A stretch of DNA of 64,000 nt from Bradyrhizobium sp. LTSP849. GTDB lineage: Bacteria > Pseudomonadota > Alphaproteobacteria > Rhizobiales > Xanthobacteraceae. Where the stretch lies: the NCBI RefSeq assembly GCF_000938255.1, contig NZ_JYMR01000005.1, positions 285,757 through 349,756 on the forward strand, read 5' to 3'. A program made the position numbers and the translations under genes. Under the pieces are notes generated by a model. That model was not told where the DNA came from, ran no database searches, and was given only the letters and a program-made list of their open reading frames with translations. Below are positions 52,203 to 62,000 of the stretch, one piece after another. Positions within the stretch are counted from its first letter, which is position 1, and every line of letters begins with the position of its first letter.

Positions 52203-53825
52203 TCAGAAGACGTGAGAGAAGAAGTAGTACAGCGTGCCCGAGATGATCATCGCGGCCGGCAGGGTCAGCACCCAGGCCATGGCGATGTTGCGGATCGTGG
52301 ACCATTGCAGGCCCGAACCGTTGGCGGCCATCGTGCCCGCGATGCCTGACGACAGCACGTGGGTGGTCGACACCGGCAGGCCGTAGATGTCGGCAGCGGC
52401 GATGGTCGCAGCCGCCGTGATCTCGGCGCAGGCGCCTTGCGCGTAGGTCAGGTGCGTCTTGCCGATCTTCTCGCCGACCGTGACGACGATGCGCTTCCAG
52501 CCGACCATGGTGCCCAGCCCAAGCGCGATGGCGACCGCGATCTTCACCCAACCGGGGATGAACTTCGTGGCGCTGTCGAGCGAGCCCTTATAGGCATTGA
52601 GCACAGCGACGTCGTCGGCGTTGAGCTCGGCTTCCTTGTCCTTCATCAGGAAGCGGAGCGCTTCCGAAGCGAGGTACATGTCGTTGCGGGTGTTGCCGAC
52701 GACGTCCGCCGGAACCTTGGCGAGCGAGCCGTAGGTGGTCACCTGCTTGGCGATATCGCGCACCAGCACGGCGAGCGACGGGAAGGTGCCGCCGTTGACT
52801 TCGCGCGTGGCGACGTAGCTGGTCACCGCGGGCCGCGGATTGCCGAGCACGTTGTAACCGGCCGCCTTGCCGTCGATGATCTTGCTGGCCGCGTCCGAGT
52901 TCGTGACGAAATGTTCGATCTCGGTCGCCGGCAGCGCGCGGTTGAGCGCATAGGCCGTTGGCACGGTGCCGATCAGGATCAGCATGATCAGGCCCATGCC
53001 CTTCTGGCCGTCATTGGAGCCGTGGAAGAAGCTCACCAGCGTGCAGGTGAGGATCAGGATGCCGCGGATCCACCACGGCGGCGGCTGGTCGCCCTTCGGC
53101 TCGCCGAACAGAGCGGGCGTGGCGCGCAGCAGCGCGCTGCGCAGGATGTACAGCAGGATCGCGGCGAGCGCGAAGCCGAACAGCGGCGACAGCAGCAGTG
53201 CCTTGCCGATGTTGGTGGCCTGAGACCAGTCGACACCCGAGGTGCCGCTGCGGCCGTGCAGGAGCGCATTCATGATGCCGACGCCCATGATCGAGCCGAT
53301 CAGCGTGTGCGAGCTCGAGGCCGGCAGGCCGAAATACCAGGTGCCGACGTTCCAGATGATGGCGGAGATCAACAGCGCGAACACCATCGCGAAGCCGGCG
53401 CTGGAACCGACCTGAAGAATCAGCTCGACCGGCAGCAACGAGACAATGCCGAACGCCACCGCGCCCGAGGACAGCAGCACGCCGAACAGATTGAACAAGC
53501 CGGACCACACCACGGCGATGTTGGCGGGCAGCGAGCGCGTGTAGATGACGGTCGCGACCGCATTGGCAGTGTCGTGGAAGCCGTTCACGAACTCGAAGCC
53601 GAGCGCGATCAAAAGCGCGACGAAGAGCATGAGGAAGGGGGCGATGCTCTTGACCTGCGCGCCAGCCGCATCGACATCGACCCAGATGCTGTAGGCAACG
53701 AAGAGCAGTGCGGCGGCGATGACCCCCATATAGATGATACCAGTCAGCGGATGGAATCCGCCTTCAAGGTCGGGGCCCTTACGCAAGGCCGGCTCAATGG
53801 AGCCGGGTAAAGCAACGTCACTCAT
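52203..53825 (-). CDS. pit: Low-affinity inorganic phosphate transporter, PiT family
   Basis: This 540-residue membrane protein has both PiT signatures: FEFVNGFHDTANAVATVIYTRSL near residue 77 and the C-terminal GACAEITAAATIAAADIYGLPVSTTHVLSS. Between the two membrane blocks is a soluble region of about 110 residues (near 330 to 440, ALPATEIEHFVTNSDAAS onward), as in E. coli PitA. It imports phosphate as a metal-phosphate complex with protons. A PhoB-box-like sequence lies upstream. No phoU/pap gene precedes it in this window, unlike some rhizobial pit operons. Confidence 0.93.
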   Translation of the reverse strand: MSDVALPGSIEPALRKGPDLEGGFHPLTGIIYMGVIAAALLFVAYSIWVDVDAAGAQVKSIAPFLMLFVALLIALGFEFVNGFHDTANAVATVIYTRSLPANIAVVWSGLFNLFGVLLSSGAVAFGIVSLLPVELILQVGSSAGFAMVFALLISAIIWNVGTWYFGLPASSSHTLIGSIMGVGIMNALLHGRSGTSGVDWSQATNIGKALLLSPLFGFALAAILLYILRSALLRATPALFGEPKGDQPPPWWIRGILILTCTLVSFFHGSNDGQKGMGLIMLILIGTVPTAYALNRALPATEIEHFVTNSDAASKIIDGKAAGYNVLGNPRPAVTSYVATREVNGGTFPSLAVLVRDIAKQVTTYGSLAKVPADVVGNTRNDMYLASEALRFLMKDKEAELNADDVAVLNAYKGSLDSATKFIPGWVKIAVAIALGLGTMVGWKRIVVTVGEKIGKTHLTYAQGACAEITAAATIAAADIYGLPVSTTHVLSSGIAGTMAANGSGLQWSTIRNIAMAWVLTLPAAMIISGTLYYFFSHVF

Positions 53826-53868
53826 CGGAATTCTCCTGTCCCAATGCCTCCGATTTTGCGCGCGGCAT

Positions 53869-53886
53869 GTGACAGCCAGTTGAAAT
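53869..53886 (-). promoter_or_regulatory. Possible Pho box upstream of pit
   Basis: On the minus strand ATTTCAA-CTGG-CTGTCAC has one perfect CTGTCAC half-site and a weaker one (about 4 of 7 matches) with the right 11-bp repeat spacing, 44 bp before the start. PhoB repression of pit is known in other rhizobia. Confidence 0.4.
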
Positions 53887-53949
53887 GGTTGAAAAACTAT
53901 TGATAAGGGGCAACTTTTCCACCGCCTGTTGCGCGCATTGCGGAGAGCG

Positions 53950-55395
53950 TCAGGCGGCGTGGGCGGATTTCTTCTGCTGACCGGCAGCGATCTTCAGGTC
54001 TTCGACAAAGCGCTGATATTCCAGCACCTTGGCCTCGGGGTCGGGCAGCCGGAGCAAATAGGAGGGGTGCACCGTCACCAGCGCCTTGCGGCCGTCGGGA
54101 AGGTCGATCAGCCGGCCGCGGGTCTTGCCGATCGGCGTGATCTTGCCGAACACGCTTTGCGCGGCAGTTGCGCCCATCGCCACGATGAGATCGGGCTGGA
54201 TTGCCGTAACTTCCCGCTCATACCACTGCCGGCATGCTTTGATCTCCGGCGTTGCCGGCTTCTGGTGCAGGCGGATTTTTCCGCGGGGCACAAATTTGAA
54301 GTGCTTCACCGCATTGGTGACATAGACCTTCTTGCGATCGACGCCGGCCTCTTCCAGCGCACGGTCGAGCATCTGGCCGGCGGGGCCAACGAAGGGATGG
54401 CCGGCGAGGTCTTCCTTGTCGCCGGGCTGCTCTCCGACCAGCATGATGGTGGCGTCCTTCGGACCTTCGCCGAACACGGTCTGCGTCGCGTCCTTGTAAA
54501 GCGGACAGGCGCGGCAGTGCGCGGCCTCCTCGCGGAGTGTTTCGAGATCGTCGGCGGCTGTGGTTTTGCGTGTCATGAGAGCCTCCGGCCGCTTTTGAGG
54601 CTTGTGTGGATCGGTCGCGGATTTAGCGATCATGGCGCCGGTCATGCGCTCGGCGTCCTCGATCAAGGGTTTAATGATCGAAGCCTCAGGCAGGTTCCTC
54701 CAATATTTTTTCGGCATCTCCGTCTGCATCGCCTTCACCTTGAGCCGCGCCGGATTGAAGATGCTGGCGTAGTAGCGTCGCCAGGTTTCCTCGAGCCGGT
54801 CTTCGCCAGGGGCCTCGCCCTTGCTGACGCCTGATGTGAACGTGAGTGCGTGGCCATCCCAATGCGCGCACAAATCCGGCGTCAGGATCGACCAGGGCAT
54901 GTCGGCAAAGCGTTTGGCGAAGAACGGCGCAGCGAGCTCGACGATGTGATGTTCCGGCTCGAACCAGGCGACGTAATGCGCTTCGCGTTCCCGGCCGATC
55001 TCGCGGAAACGCACGAAGGCATGCATTTTGTGCTCGTCGCGATGGACGGCTCTTGCCATGGCGGTGATTTGCGCGACGTCGGAATCGGTCGCGACCTCGA
55101 TGAGATCGTGATTGTCCTTCAGCCGGAAGAGCAGGCGATAGAGGATCGCGAAACGCTCGCCGTCGCGGTGAAGGATTGCCGCTTTTGCGAACTCGACAAA
55201 TTTTGCGGGCACGTTGAAGGTGCCGTCGTTCACCTCAAGTATCGGAGACGGCGCAGGCATCGCGAACAACTCCGCTTCGCCGCCTTGCACGGTCCAGGTG
55301 ACATCGGCAGGCCTCACATGATGAAGCACGAGGCTACGTGCGGCTTTGCGCCAGCCGTCGAAATCGGTTTCGGTGTCGAGGGTGAGGTACTGCAT
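53950..55395 (-). CDS. UdgX-type uracil-DNA glycosylase with N-terminal TIGR03915-like domain
   Basis: This 481-residue protein joins two parts. Residues 1 to about 260 match the TIGR03915/DUF4130 type DNA-metabolism domain (LVLHHVRPADVTWTV; RAVHRDEHKMHAFVRFRE). Residues about 285 to 480 are a UdgX-family uracil-DNA glycosylase: CRACPLYKDATQTVFGEGP, GEQPGDKEDLAGHPFVGPAG and VTVHPSYLLRL. UdgX proteins bind uracil in DNA covalently through a histidine in an R-loop, usually KRRIH; here the loop reads KIRLH, keeping the His at 377. It is coupled to the radical SAM gene by one base. The fusion itself is known in proteobacteria. Confidence 0.88.
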   Translation of the reverse strand: MQYLTLDTETDFDGWRKAARSLVLHHVRPADVTWTVQGGEAELFAMPAPSPILEVNDGTFNVPAKFVEFAKAAILHRDGERFAILYRLLFRLKDNHDLIEVATDSDVAQITAMARAVHRDEHKMHAFVRFREIGREREAHYVAWFEPEHHIVELAAPFFAKRFADMPWSILTPDLCAHWDGHALTFTSGVSKGEAPGEDRLEETWRRYYASIFNPARLKVKAMQTEMPKKYWRNLPEASIIKPLIEDAERMTGAMIAKSATDPHKPQKRPEALMTRKTTAADDLETLREEAAHCRACPLYKDATQTVFGEGPKDATIMLVGEQPGDKEDLAGHPFVGPAGQMLDRALEEAGVDRKKVYVTNAVKHFKFVPRGKIRLHQKPATPEIKACRQWYEREVTAIQPDLIVAMGATAAQSVFGKITPIGKTRGRLIDLPDGRKALVTVHPSYLLRLPDPEAKVLEYQRFVEDLKIAAGQQKKSAHAA

Positions 55396-56630
55396 CAGAA
55401 GCCAAATCCCAATTGCGTTGCCCTCGGCTTGAATCGCTCGATGAGCCCGGCAGCATCGAGCCGATGCGACGGAGGGCGATGATCGCTGAGGACGATGAAC
55501 GGCAGCGCCTTTTTCTGGGGCACATGCAGCCGCGCGAGATCGGCGACGCGGATCGTGGTCGTGCGCCGCGTCGCGATGATGCGCTCGACCGCCTTGGTGC
55601 CGAAGCCCGGCACGCGCAACAGTTCCTCGCGGCTGGCGCGGTTGATGTCGAGCGGGAAGCGGTCGCGATGGCGTAGCGCCCAGGCGAGCTTGGGATCGAT
55701 GTCGAGCGGCAGCATCGCGCTGTCGTCGACGATCTCGCCGACGTCAAAACCGTAGAACCGCATCAGCCAGTCGGCCTGATAGAGCCGGTGCTCGCGCAGC
55801 AAGGGCGGTGCGCGCAGGGGCAAGGCGCGGCTGGCATCGGGGATCGGGCTGAAGGCGGAGTAATAGACGCGCCTCAGCCGGTATGAACCGTAGAGATTGG
55901 CGCTGGTATGGAGGATGGTGTGATCGGAGGCAGCATCAGCGCCGACGATCATCTGCGTGCTTTGGCCAGCGGGTGCGAAACGCCGCGGCTTCGTCTTCGT
56001 TTTCGCGCGGTGGCTTTCTTCCGCTTCGTCCAGCTTCAGCCGCAGCCGGCCCATGGTACGGCGGATCGCGCGCACGTCCTTCTCGGGCGCGAATTGCTGC
56101 AGGCTCGTCTCGTCCGGCATTTCGATGTTGATGGAGAGACGATCGGCATATTTGCCGGCTTCCGTGATCAGCGCGTCGTCGGCCTCGGGAATGGTCTTGA
56201 GATGTATGTAGCCGCGGAAGTAATATTCCTCGCGCAGTTTTCGCGCGACGCCGACGACCTGCTCCATGGTGTAATCAGGGCTGCGGATGATGCCGGATGA
56301 GAGAAACAGTCCCTCGATGTAATTGCGCCGGTAAAAGTCGAGCGTGAGCTTGACCACCTCGTCGATGGTGAAGCGGGCGCGCGGCACGTTGGAGGAGGCG
56401 CGGTTGACGCAATAGAGGCAATCGTAATTGCAGGCGTTGGTCAGCAGCACCTTGAGCAGCGAGATGCAGCGTCCGTCCGGCGCGTAGGAATGGCAGATGC
56501 CCATGCCCGGCGCGGTCGAGCCCATGCCCTTGCCGTCGCTGGAATCCCGCTTTTCGGTGCCGCTGGAGGCACAGGACGCATCGTATTTGGCGGCGTCCGC
56601 CAGAATCTCCAGCTTGCGCTGTACGTCCAT
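55395..56630 (-). CDS. Radical SAM DNA modification/repair protein linked to UdgX (TIGR03916 type)
   Basis: This 411-residue protein has radical SAM cysteines C67, C71 and C74 in NACNYDCLYCVNRAS. Further family motifs include LFLSSGIIRSPDYTMEQ and SINIEMPDETSLQQFAPEKD, and there is a C-terminal helix-hairpin-helix (INRASREELLRVPGFGTKAVERIIA). This is the radical SAM partner regularly found next to the UDG-fused TIGR03915 protein. Its reaction is unknown, although the hairpin points to DNA binding. The ATG at 56630 is chosen; the frame runs open to 56768, across the LexA box. It is the first gene of this minus-strand operon. Confidence 0.9.
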   Translation of the reverse strand: MDVQRKLEILADAAKYDASCASSGTEKRDSSDGKGMGSTAPGMGICHSYAPDGRCISLLKVLLTNACNYDCLYCVNRASSNVPRARFTIDEVVKLTLDFYRRNYIEGLFLSSGIIRSPDYTMEQVVGVARKLREEYYFRGYIHLKTIPEADDALITEAGKYADRLSINIEMPDETSLQQFAPEKDVRAIRRTMGRLRLKLDEAEESHRAKTKTKPRRFAPAGQSTQMIVGADAASDHTILHTSANLYGSYRLRRVYYSAFSPIPDASRALPLRAPPLLREHRLYQADWLMRFYGFDVGEIVDDSAMLPLDIDPKLAWALRHRDRFPLDINRASREELLRVPGFGTKAVERIIATRRTTTIRVADLARLHVPQKKALPFIVLSDHRPPSHRLDAAGLIERFKPRATQLGFGF

Positions 56631-56712
56631 CTCAGAATCCCTTTGATTCAGCTCATGAATCCGACTGAGTGCCAATTCGATTGACTCTTCGGACGCCGTT
56701 AGCTTTATATTA

Positions 56713-56727
56713 GAACATATCATGAAC
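56713..56727. promoter_or_regulatory. LexA (SOS) box shared by two divergent repair operons
   Basis: GAACATATCATGAAC is the alphaproteobacterial LexA direct repeat GAAC-N7-GAAC (the other strand reads GTTC-N7-GTTC). It lies 65 bp before imuA and 83 bp before the radical SAM gene, so LexA could repress both arms. Confidence 0.85.
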
Positions 56728-56791
56728 AAATGAGCCAGCCGTTGGTTTCTTTTTGAGAGCCACGGCATCTATCCCTGAAGGAGCGGCGAGC

Positions 56792-57586
56792 ATGAGCGGC
56801 GCACGCGGAAGCGCGCTTGCGATCCTGCGCGGCCAGATCGAGCGCATCGAGGCGGCGGAGGTCGTGCATCAGCGCGATCGCGTCGCGCTCGGCCACAGCG
56901 AGGTGGACTGCGCGCTGAAGGGCGGGCTCGCGCGCGCGGCGATCCACGAGGTGTTTTGCGAGGGGCGCCAGGGCGCTGCCGCGACGGGCTTTGTCACCGG
57001 GCTTGCGGGCCGCGTGACGACACGCAAACCGCTGTTGTGGGTGCGGCAGGATTTTTCGGACATTGAAACCGGCGCGCTGTCGATGAGCGGGCTCGCCGAA
57101 CTCGGCCTCGATCCGCGCCGCGTGGTGATGGTACGCGCGGCTGACGTGGAGAGTGCGCTGCGCGCCTCGGCCGACGCACTCGCCTGCGATGCGCTCGGCG
57201 CCGTCGTGCTCGAGCTCTGGGGCGAGACCAGGCAGTTCGATCTCGTGGCGAGCCGCAAGCTGACGTTGGCCGCGCAGTCTTCCGGCGTCACCGGCCTGCT
57301 GCTGCGGATGGCCGCGCAGCCGCTGCCTTCGACCGCAGAGACACGATGGATGCTGCGCGCGGCGCATTCACCGCCGGGGGCGATGTGGAGTGCCTGGGGT
57401 GCGCCGCGCTTCGATGCCGAACTCCTGCGCAATCGTCATGGCCCGTGTGGCCGGTGGATCATGGAATGGAAATGTGATGAGTGCCAGTTCAGTGAATCGC
57501 CGGCGTATCCTCAGCCTGTGGCTGCCGCGCCTGCCCGTCGATCGGATCCAGCGATTTTTCCCGGCGCGCAGCGGCGTGCAGGATGA
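56792..57586 (+). CDS. imuA: ImuA, RecA-like protein of the SOS mutagenesis cassette
   Basis: This 264-residue protein has the ImuA layout: a start with SALAILRGQIERIE, then LARAAIHEVF, a RecA-like core (PLLWVRQD, ELGLDPRRVVMVRA), and ALGAVVLELWG. It acts with ImuB and DnaE2 in damage-induced translesion synthesis. The ATG at 56792 follows GAAGGAG. The coding region overlaps imuB by 110 bp, so its last 37 residues are read in a second frame over the imuB start. It stands right behind the LexA box. Confidence 0.9.
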   Translation: MSGARGSALAILRGQIERIEAAEVVHQRDRVALGHSEVDCALKGGLARAAIHEVFCEGRQGAAATGFVTGLAGRVTTRKPLLWVRQDFSDIETGALSMSGLAELGLDPRRVVMVRAADVESALRASADALACDALGAVVLELWGETRQFDLVASRKLTLAAQSSGVTGLLLRMAAQPLPSTAETRWMLRAAHSPPGAMWSAWGAPRFDAELLRNRHGPCGRWIMEWKCDECQFSESPAYPQPVAAAPARRSDPAIFPGAQRRAG

Positions 57587-59066
57587 ACCAAATATCGTCG
57601 TCATCAAGGACAACAACGCGCTGGTGATCCATTCGCTCGACGATGCGGCATCACGTTTGGGCCTGCATATAGGCCAGCCCTTGGCCAATGCCCGGGCGAT
57701 GTGTCCGGATTTAAAAGTGTTCGACGCCGATGTCGTGGCCGATGCAAAGACGCTCAGCGACATCGCCGACTGGTGCGACCGCTTCACGCCGTTGGTCGCG
57801 CTCGATCCGCCGCATGGACTGTTTCTGGACATCACCGGCTGCGCGCATCTGTTCGGCGGTGAGGCTGCGCTGTTGCAGACGCTGGTTCGCGCGCTGGCGC
57901 GTCAGGGCTTTGCCGTCAGCGCGGCGATTGCCGGGACCTCGGTCTGCGCGCGCACGCTGACGCGGCAGGCTTCAGGCACCATCGTCGCCGATGGCGGGGA
58001 GGCAGAGGCGATCAACCGTCTCCCGGTATCCGCGCTCGGCGCGGGCGAGGCCATTACCACCGGCCTGCGCCGTGCCGGCCTGAAAACCATCGGCGATGTC
58101 GCGTCACGCGCGCCGCACGAGATCACGGCGCGGTTCGGCGCACGGTTCTCGACACTGCTCGCGCATGCGTTGGGGCAGGGCGACGCGCCGATCAGTCCGC
58201 GCAAGCCGCTGCCCGATTACATCGTGGAAAAACGTTTCCCCGAGCCGATCTCGACCGACATCATGATCGCGATGACACTGTCGCGGCTCGCCGATACGCT
58301 GATCGCCGCCATGGAGAAGCAGGGCAAGGGCGCGCGCCGGTTAGAAGCCGCCTTCTTCCGCACCGACGGCGTGGTGCGCGCGATCATGGTCGAGACCGGA
58401 CGGCCGGTGACGCGAAGCGCCGTCATCGACCGTCTGTTCCGCGAGCGTCTCGATGCGCTCGCCGATCCCCTCGATCCCGGCTTCGGCTTCGACATGGTGC
58501 GGTTGTCGGCGAGCCGCACCGAGATCGTGGTGCAGGAGCAGCGCGATCTCGACGCCCATGTCCACGACAATGACGAGTTGGCCGCACTGATCGACCGCAT
58601 CGCCGCGCGCATCGGCGGAAAACGCGTCGTCGTGCACCTGCCGCAAGATACTCATATGCCCGAGCATGCCGTGTTGGCCGTATCAGCGCAGCATCATCTT
58701 GCTGTCGCCACGCATGCAACATGGCCCGCACGCATGGAGAGCGAGCCGCCGCTGCGCCCCCTGCGGCTGTTCGAGAAGCCCGAGCCGATCAAGGTGCCGT
58801 TCGCAACCGTCCCCGACGGCCCGCCGCATCAATTCACCTGGCGGCGCGCGCTGCATGCGGTGGTGCGGGTGGAGGGGCCCGAGCGCATCGCCATGGAATG
58901 GTGGCGGCAGGACGACAGGCAGCTCACGCGGGATTATTTTCGCATCGAGGATGCCGAGGGCCTGCGCTTCTGGATCTTTCGCGACGGTCTTTATGAGGGG
59001 GAAGTGTTCGACGGCGATGGCAAGCCCGCTTCTCCTGGCTGGTACGTGCATGGTCTCTTCGCATGA
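57477..59066 (+). CDS. imuB: ImuB, catalytically inactive Y-family polymerase-like protein
   Basis: This 529-residue protein is a Y-family (DinB/UmuC-like) relative: RRILSLWLPRLPVDRI at the start, PPHGLFLDITGCAHLFGGE in the palm, and a helix-hairpin-helix-type thumb (GLRRAGLKTIGDVASRAP). As in ImuB generally, the conserved acidic catalytic pair of true Y-family polymerases appears disrupted (the N-terminal DVD-type acidic site is replaced by WLPRL), so it is thought to act as an adaptor for DnaE2 and the beta clamp. It overlaps imuA by 110 bp and dnaE2 by 4 bp. Confidence 0.9.
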   Translation: MSASSVNRRRILSLWLPRLPVDRIQRFFPARSGVQDEPNIVVIKDNNALVIHSLDDAASRLGLHIGQPLANARAMCPDLKVFDADVVADAKTLSDIADWCDRFTPLVALDPPHGLFLDITGCAHLFGGEAALLQTLVRALARQGFAVSAAIAGTSVCARTLTRQASGTIVADGGEAEAINRLPVSALGAGEAITTGLRRAGLKTIGDVASRAPHEITARFGARFSTLLAHALGQGDAPISPRKPLPDYIVEKRFPEPISTDIMIAMTLSRLADTLIAAMEKQGKGARRLEAAFFRTDGVVRAIMVETGRPVTRSAVIDRLFRERLDALADPLDPGFGFDMVRLSASRTEIVVQEQRDLDAHVHDNDELAALIDRIAARIGGKRVVVHLPQDTHMPEHAVLAVSAQHHLAVATHATWPARMESEPPLRPLRLFEKPEPIKVPFATVPDGPPHQFTWRRALHAVVRVEGPERIAMEWWRQDDRQLTRDYFRIEDAEGLRFWIFRDGLYEGEVFDGDGKPASPGWYVHGLFA

Positions 59067-62000
59067 ATACGCCCGCTTATGCCGAGATCGGCATCACCAC
59101 GAATTTCTCCTTCCTGCGCGGCGGCTCGGATCCGCGTGCCTATGTGCATCAGGCGAGCATCCTCGGCATCTCCGCGATCGGCATTGCCGATCACAACACC
59201 CTTGCCGGCGTGGTGCGCGCCTATAAGGAACTCGACCATGAGAAGGTGCTGAACAAGCCGAAGCTGCTTATCGGCACGCGTATCGTCTTCATCGATGGTA
59301 CGCCCGATATTTTGGTCTACCCGCACGATCGCACCGCCTATGGCCGGCTCTGCCAGCTCCTCACGCGGGGCAAGCGTGGCGACGATATTACGCGGATCGA
59401 GAAGGGCGAGTGCCATCTCACCTTCGCCGATCTCCTTGAGTTTTCCGAAGGCCAACTCCTGATACTGACGTTGCCGCATCGCTTTGAAAAAGCGCAAGCG
59501 TTGGATGTTCTTGCCAAGTTGAAAGCGAGCCGCGCCGAAGGCGTGTGGCTGGCGGCGAGCCTGATCTATCGCGGCGACGATCGGCGCCGCCTCGTGCGGC
59601 TCGATGACCTCGCGGCGACGGCAAAGGTACCGCTGCTCGCGACCAATGAGGTGCTCTATCACGACCCCGGCCGCCGCCCGCTTCAGGACGTGTTGACCTG
59701 CATCCGGGAAAAAACCACGATCGAGGTGGTCGGCAAAAAGCTGGAGGCCAATGCCGAGCGCTTTCTGAAGACGCCTAGAGAAATGTCGCGGCTGTTCCGC
59801 GATTTTCCCGAGGCGATCGCGGAGACCATGCGTTTTGCGGACAAGATCGTCTTCTCGCTCGATCAGCTCAAATACCAATATCCGGACGAGCCGGTTCCGC
59901 CGGGCAAGACCGCGCAGCGTCATTTAGAAGATTTAACGTGGCAAGGGGCTCACAGAAAGTTTCCAATCCGAATTGCGCCGAAAACAAAAAAGACTCTGCA
60001 TAAGGAATTACGGCTCATCAGAAAGCTAAAATACGCACACTATTTCCTTACAGTGCACGATATCGTTCATTACGCCCGCGGCGAGAACATACTGTGCCAA
60101 GGCCGCGGCTCTGCTGCAAATTCAGCCGTCTGCTATGTGCTCGGCATCACCTCGGTCGACCCGACCAAGGTTGATCTGCTGTTCGAACGCTTCATCTCCA
60201 AGGAGCGGCTCGAGCCGCCCGACATCGACGTCGATTTCGAGCATTCGCGGCGCGAGGAGGTGATGCAATATGTCTATCGCCGCTACGGCCGCCACCGCGC
60301 CGCGATCATCGCCACCGTGATCCATTATCGTCCGCGCAGCGCCATCCGCGATGTCGGCAAGGCGCTTGGCCTGACCGAGGACGTTACCGCCGCGCTTGCC
60401 GACACCGTCTGGGGACATTGGGGTAAGGGCCTCAACGACATGCAGGTCAAGCAGGCCGGGCTCGATCCCCAAAATCCCATGATCAACCTCGCGGTCGAGC
60501 TCGCGACCGAGCTGATCGAATTCCCGCGCCATCTCTCCCAGCATGTCGGCGGCTATGTGCTCACCCAGGACCGGCTCGACACCTATGTGCCGATCGGCAA
60601 CGCCGCGATGGAGGACCGCACTTTCATCGAATGGGACAAGGACGACGTCGACGCGCTCAACATGATGAAGGTCGACGTGCTCGCGCTGGGTATGCTGACC
60701 TGCATCCGCAAATGTTTTGATCTGATCGCGGATCACAAGGGCAGGCGTTGGGTTCTGGCAAGCGTCCCGCAGGACGATCCCAAAGTTTACGACATGCTGT
60801 GTGATGGAGAGTCGCTCGGCGTATTCCAGGTCGAGAGCCGCGCGCAGATGAACATGCTGCCGCGCCTGAAGCCGCGGACCTTCTACGATCTCGTTATTGA
60901 GGTCGCGATCGTGCGGCCCGGGCCGATCCAGGGCGATATGGTGCATCCGTATTTGCGGCGGCGGAACGGGATCGAGAAGGAGAACTATCCGGCGCCGTCG
61001 CCCGATCATGGCAAGCCAGACGAGCTCTACAAGGTGCTGCACAAGACGTTAGGCGTGCCCCTGTTCCAGGAGCAGGCGATGCGGATCGCGATCGAGGCGG
61101 CAAAATTCACTTCCGAAGAAGCCAACGGGCTGCGCCGTTCGATGGCGACGTTCCGCAATGTCGGCACCATCGGCAAGTTCGAAGACAAGATGATTGGCAA
61201 CATGATCGCGCGCGGCTATGCGCCGGAATTCGCCAGAAACTGTTTTGAGCAGATCAAGGGCTTTGGCAGTTACGGCTTTCCCGAGAGTCATGCGGCGAGC
61301 TTTGCGCAGCTCGTCTACATCTCGTCATGGCTGAAGCATTACCACCCCGATGCCTTCTGCTGCGGCCTGCTGAATTCGCAGCCGATGGGCTTTTACGCCC
61401 CGGCGCAAATTGTCAGCGATGCCCGCAAGAACGGTGTCGAGGTTCGCGAGATCGATGTCTCCTACAGTTTTGCGCAGAACACGTTGGAAAACACCGACAA
61501 CAGATATTGCGCCGTGCGCCTGGGTTTCCGCCAGATCGACGGTTTCCACTGGCTTGATCCAGATGAAGAGTTCCTCAAAAAGGAGCAGGCAAAGCAACGA
61601 GGCGAAGAGTATGTCAGTCCGAAAGACTGGGTCGATCGCATCATCGACGCCCGCAATCTCGGTCCCTTCACGTCGCTCGAAGACTTCGCTCGCGATACCG
61701 GCCTCCCCAAGCGGGCGCTGATCCTGCTGGCGGATGCCGACGCCTTCCATTCGCTCGGGCTCGACCGCCGCGAGGCGCTGTGGCAGGTGCGGCGGCTGCC
61801 CGATGACGTGGTGCTGCCGCTGTTTGAAGCGGCGACTGCACGGGAGCAGCCGGACGAGCATGCAAAGCCGTTGCCGGTGATGCCGCTCCCCGAGCAGGTG
61901 GTCGCGGATTACCAGACCATCCGGCTTTCACTCAAAGGCCACCCGATGGAATTTTTGCGCGAGATGTTTTCGCGCGAACGAATCGTGGCCTGCAAGGACG

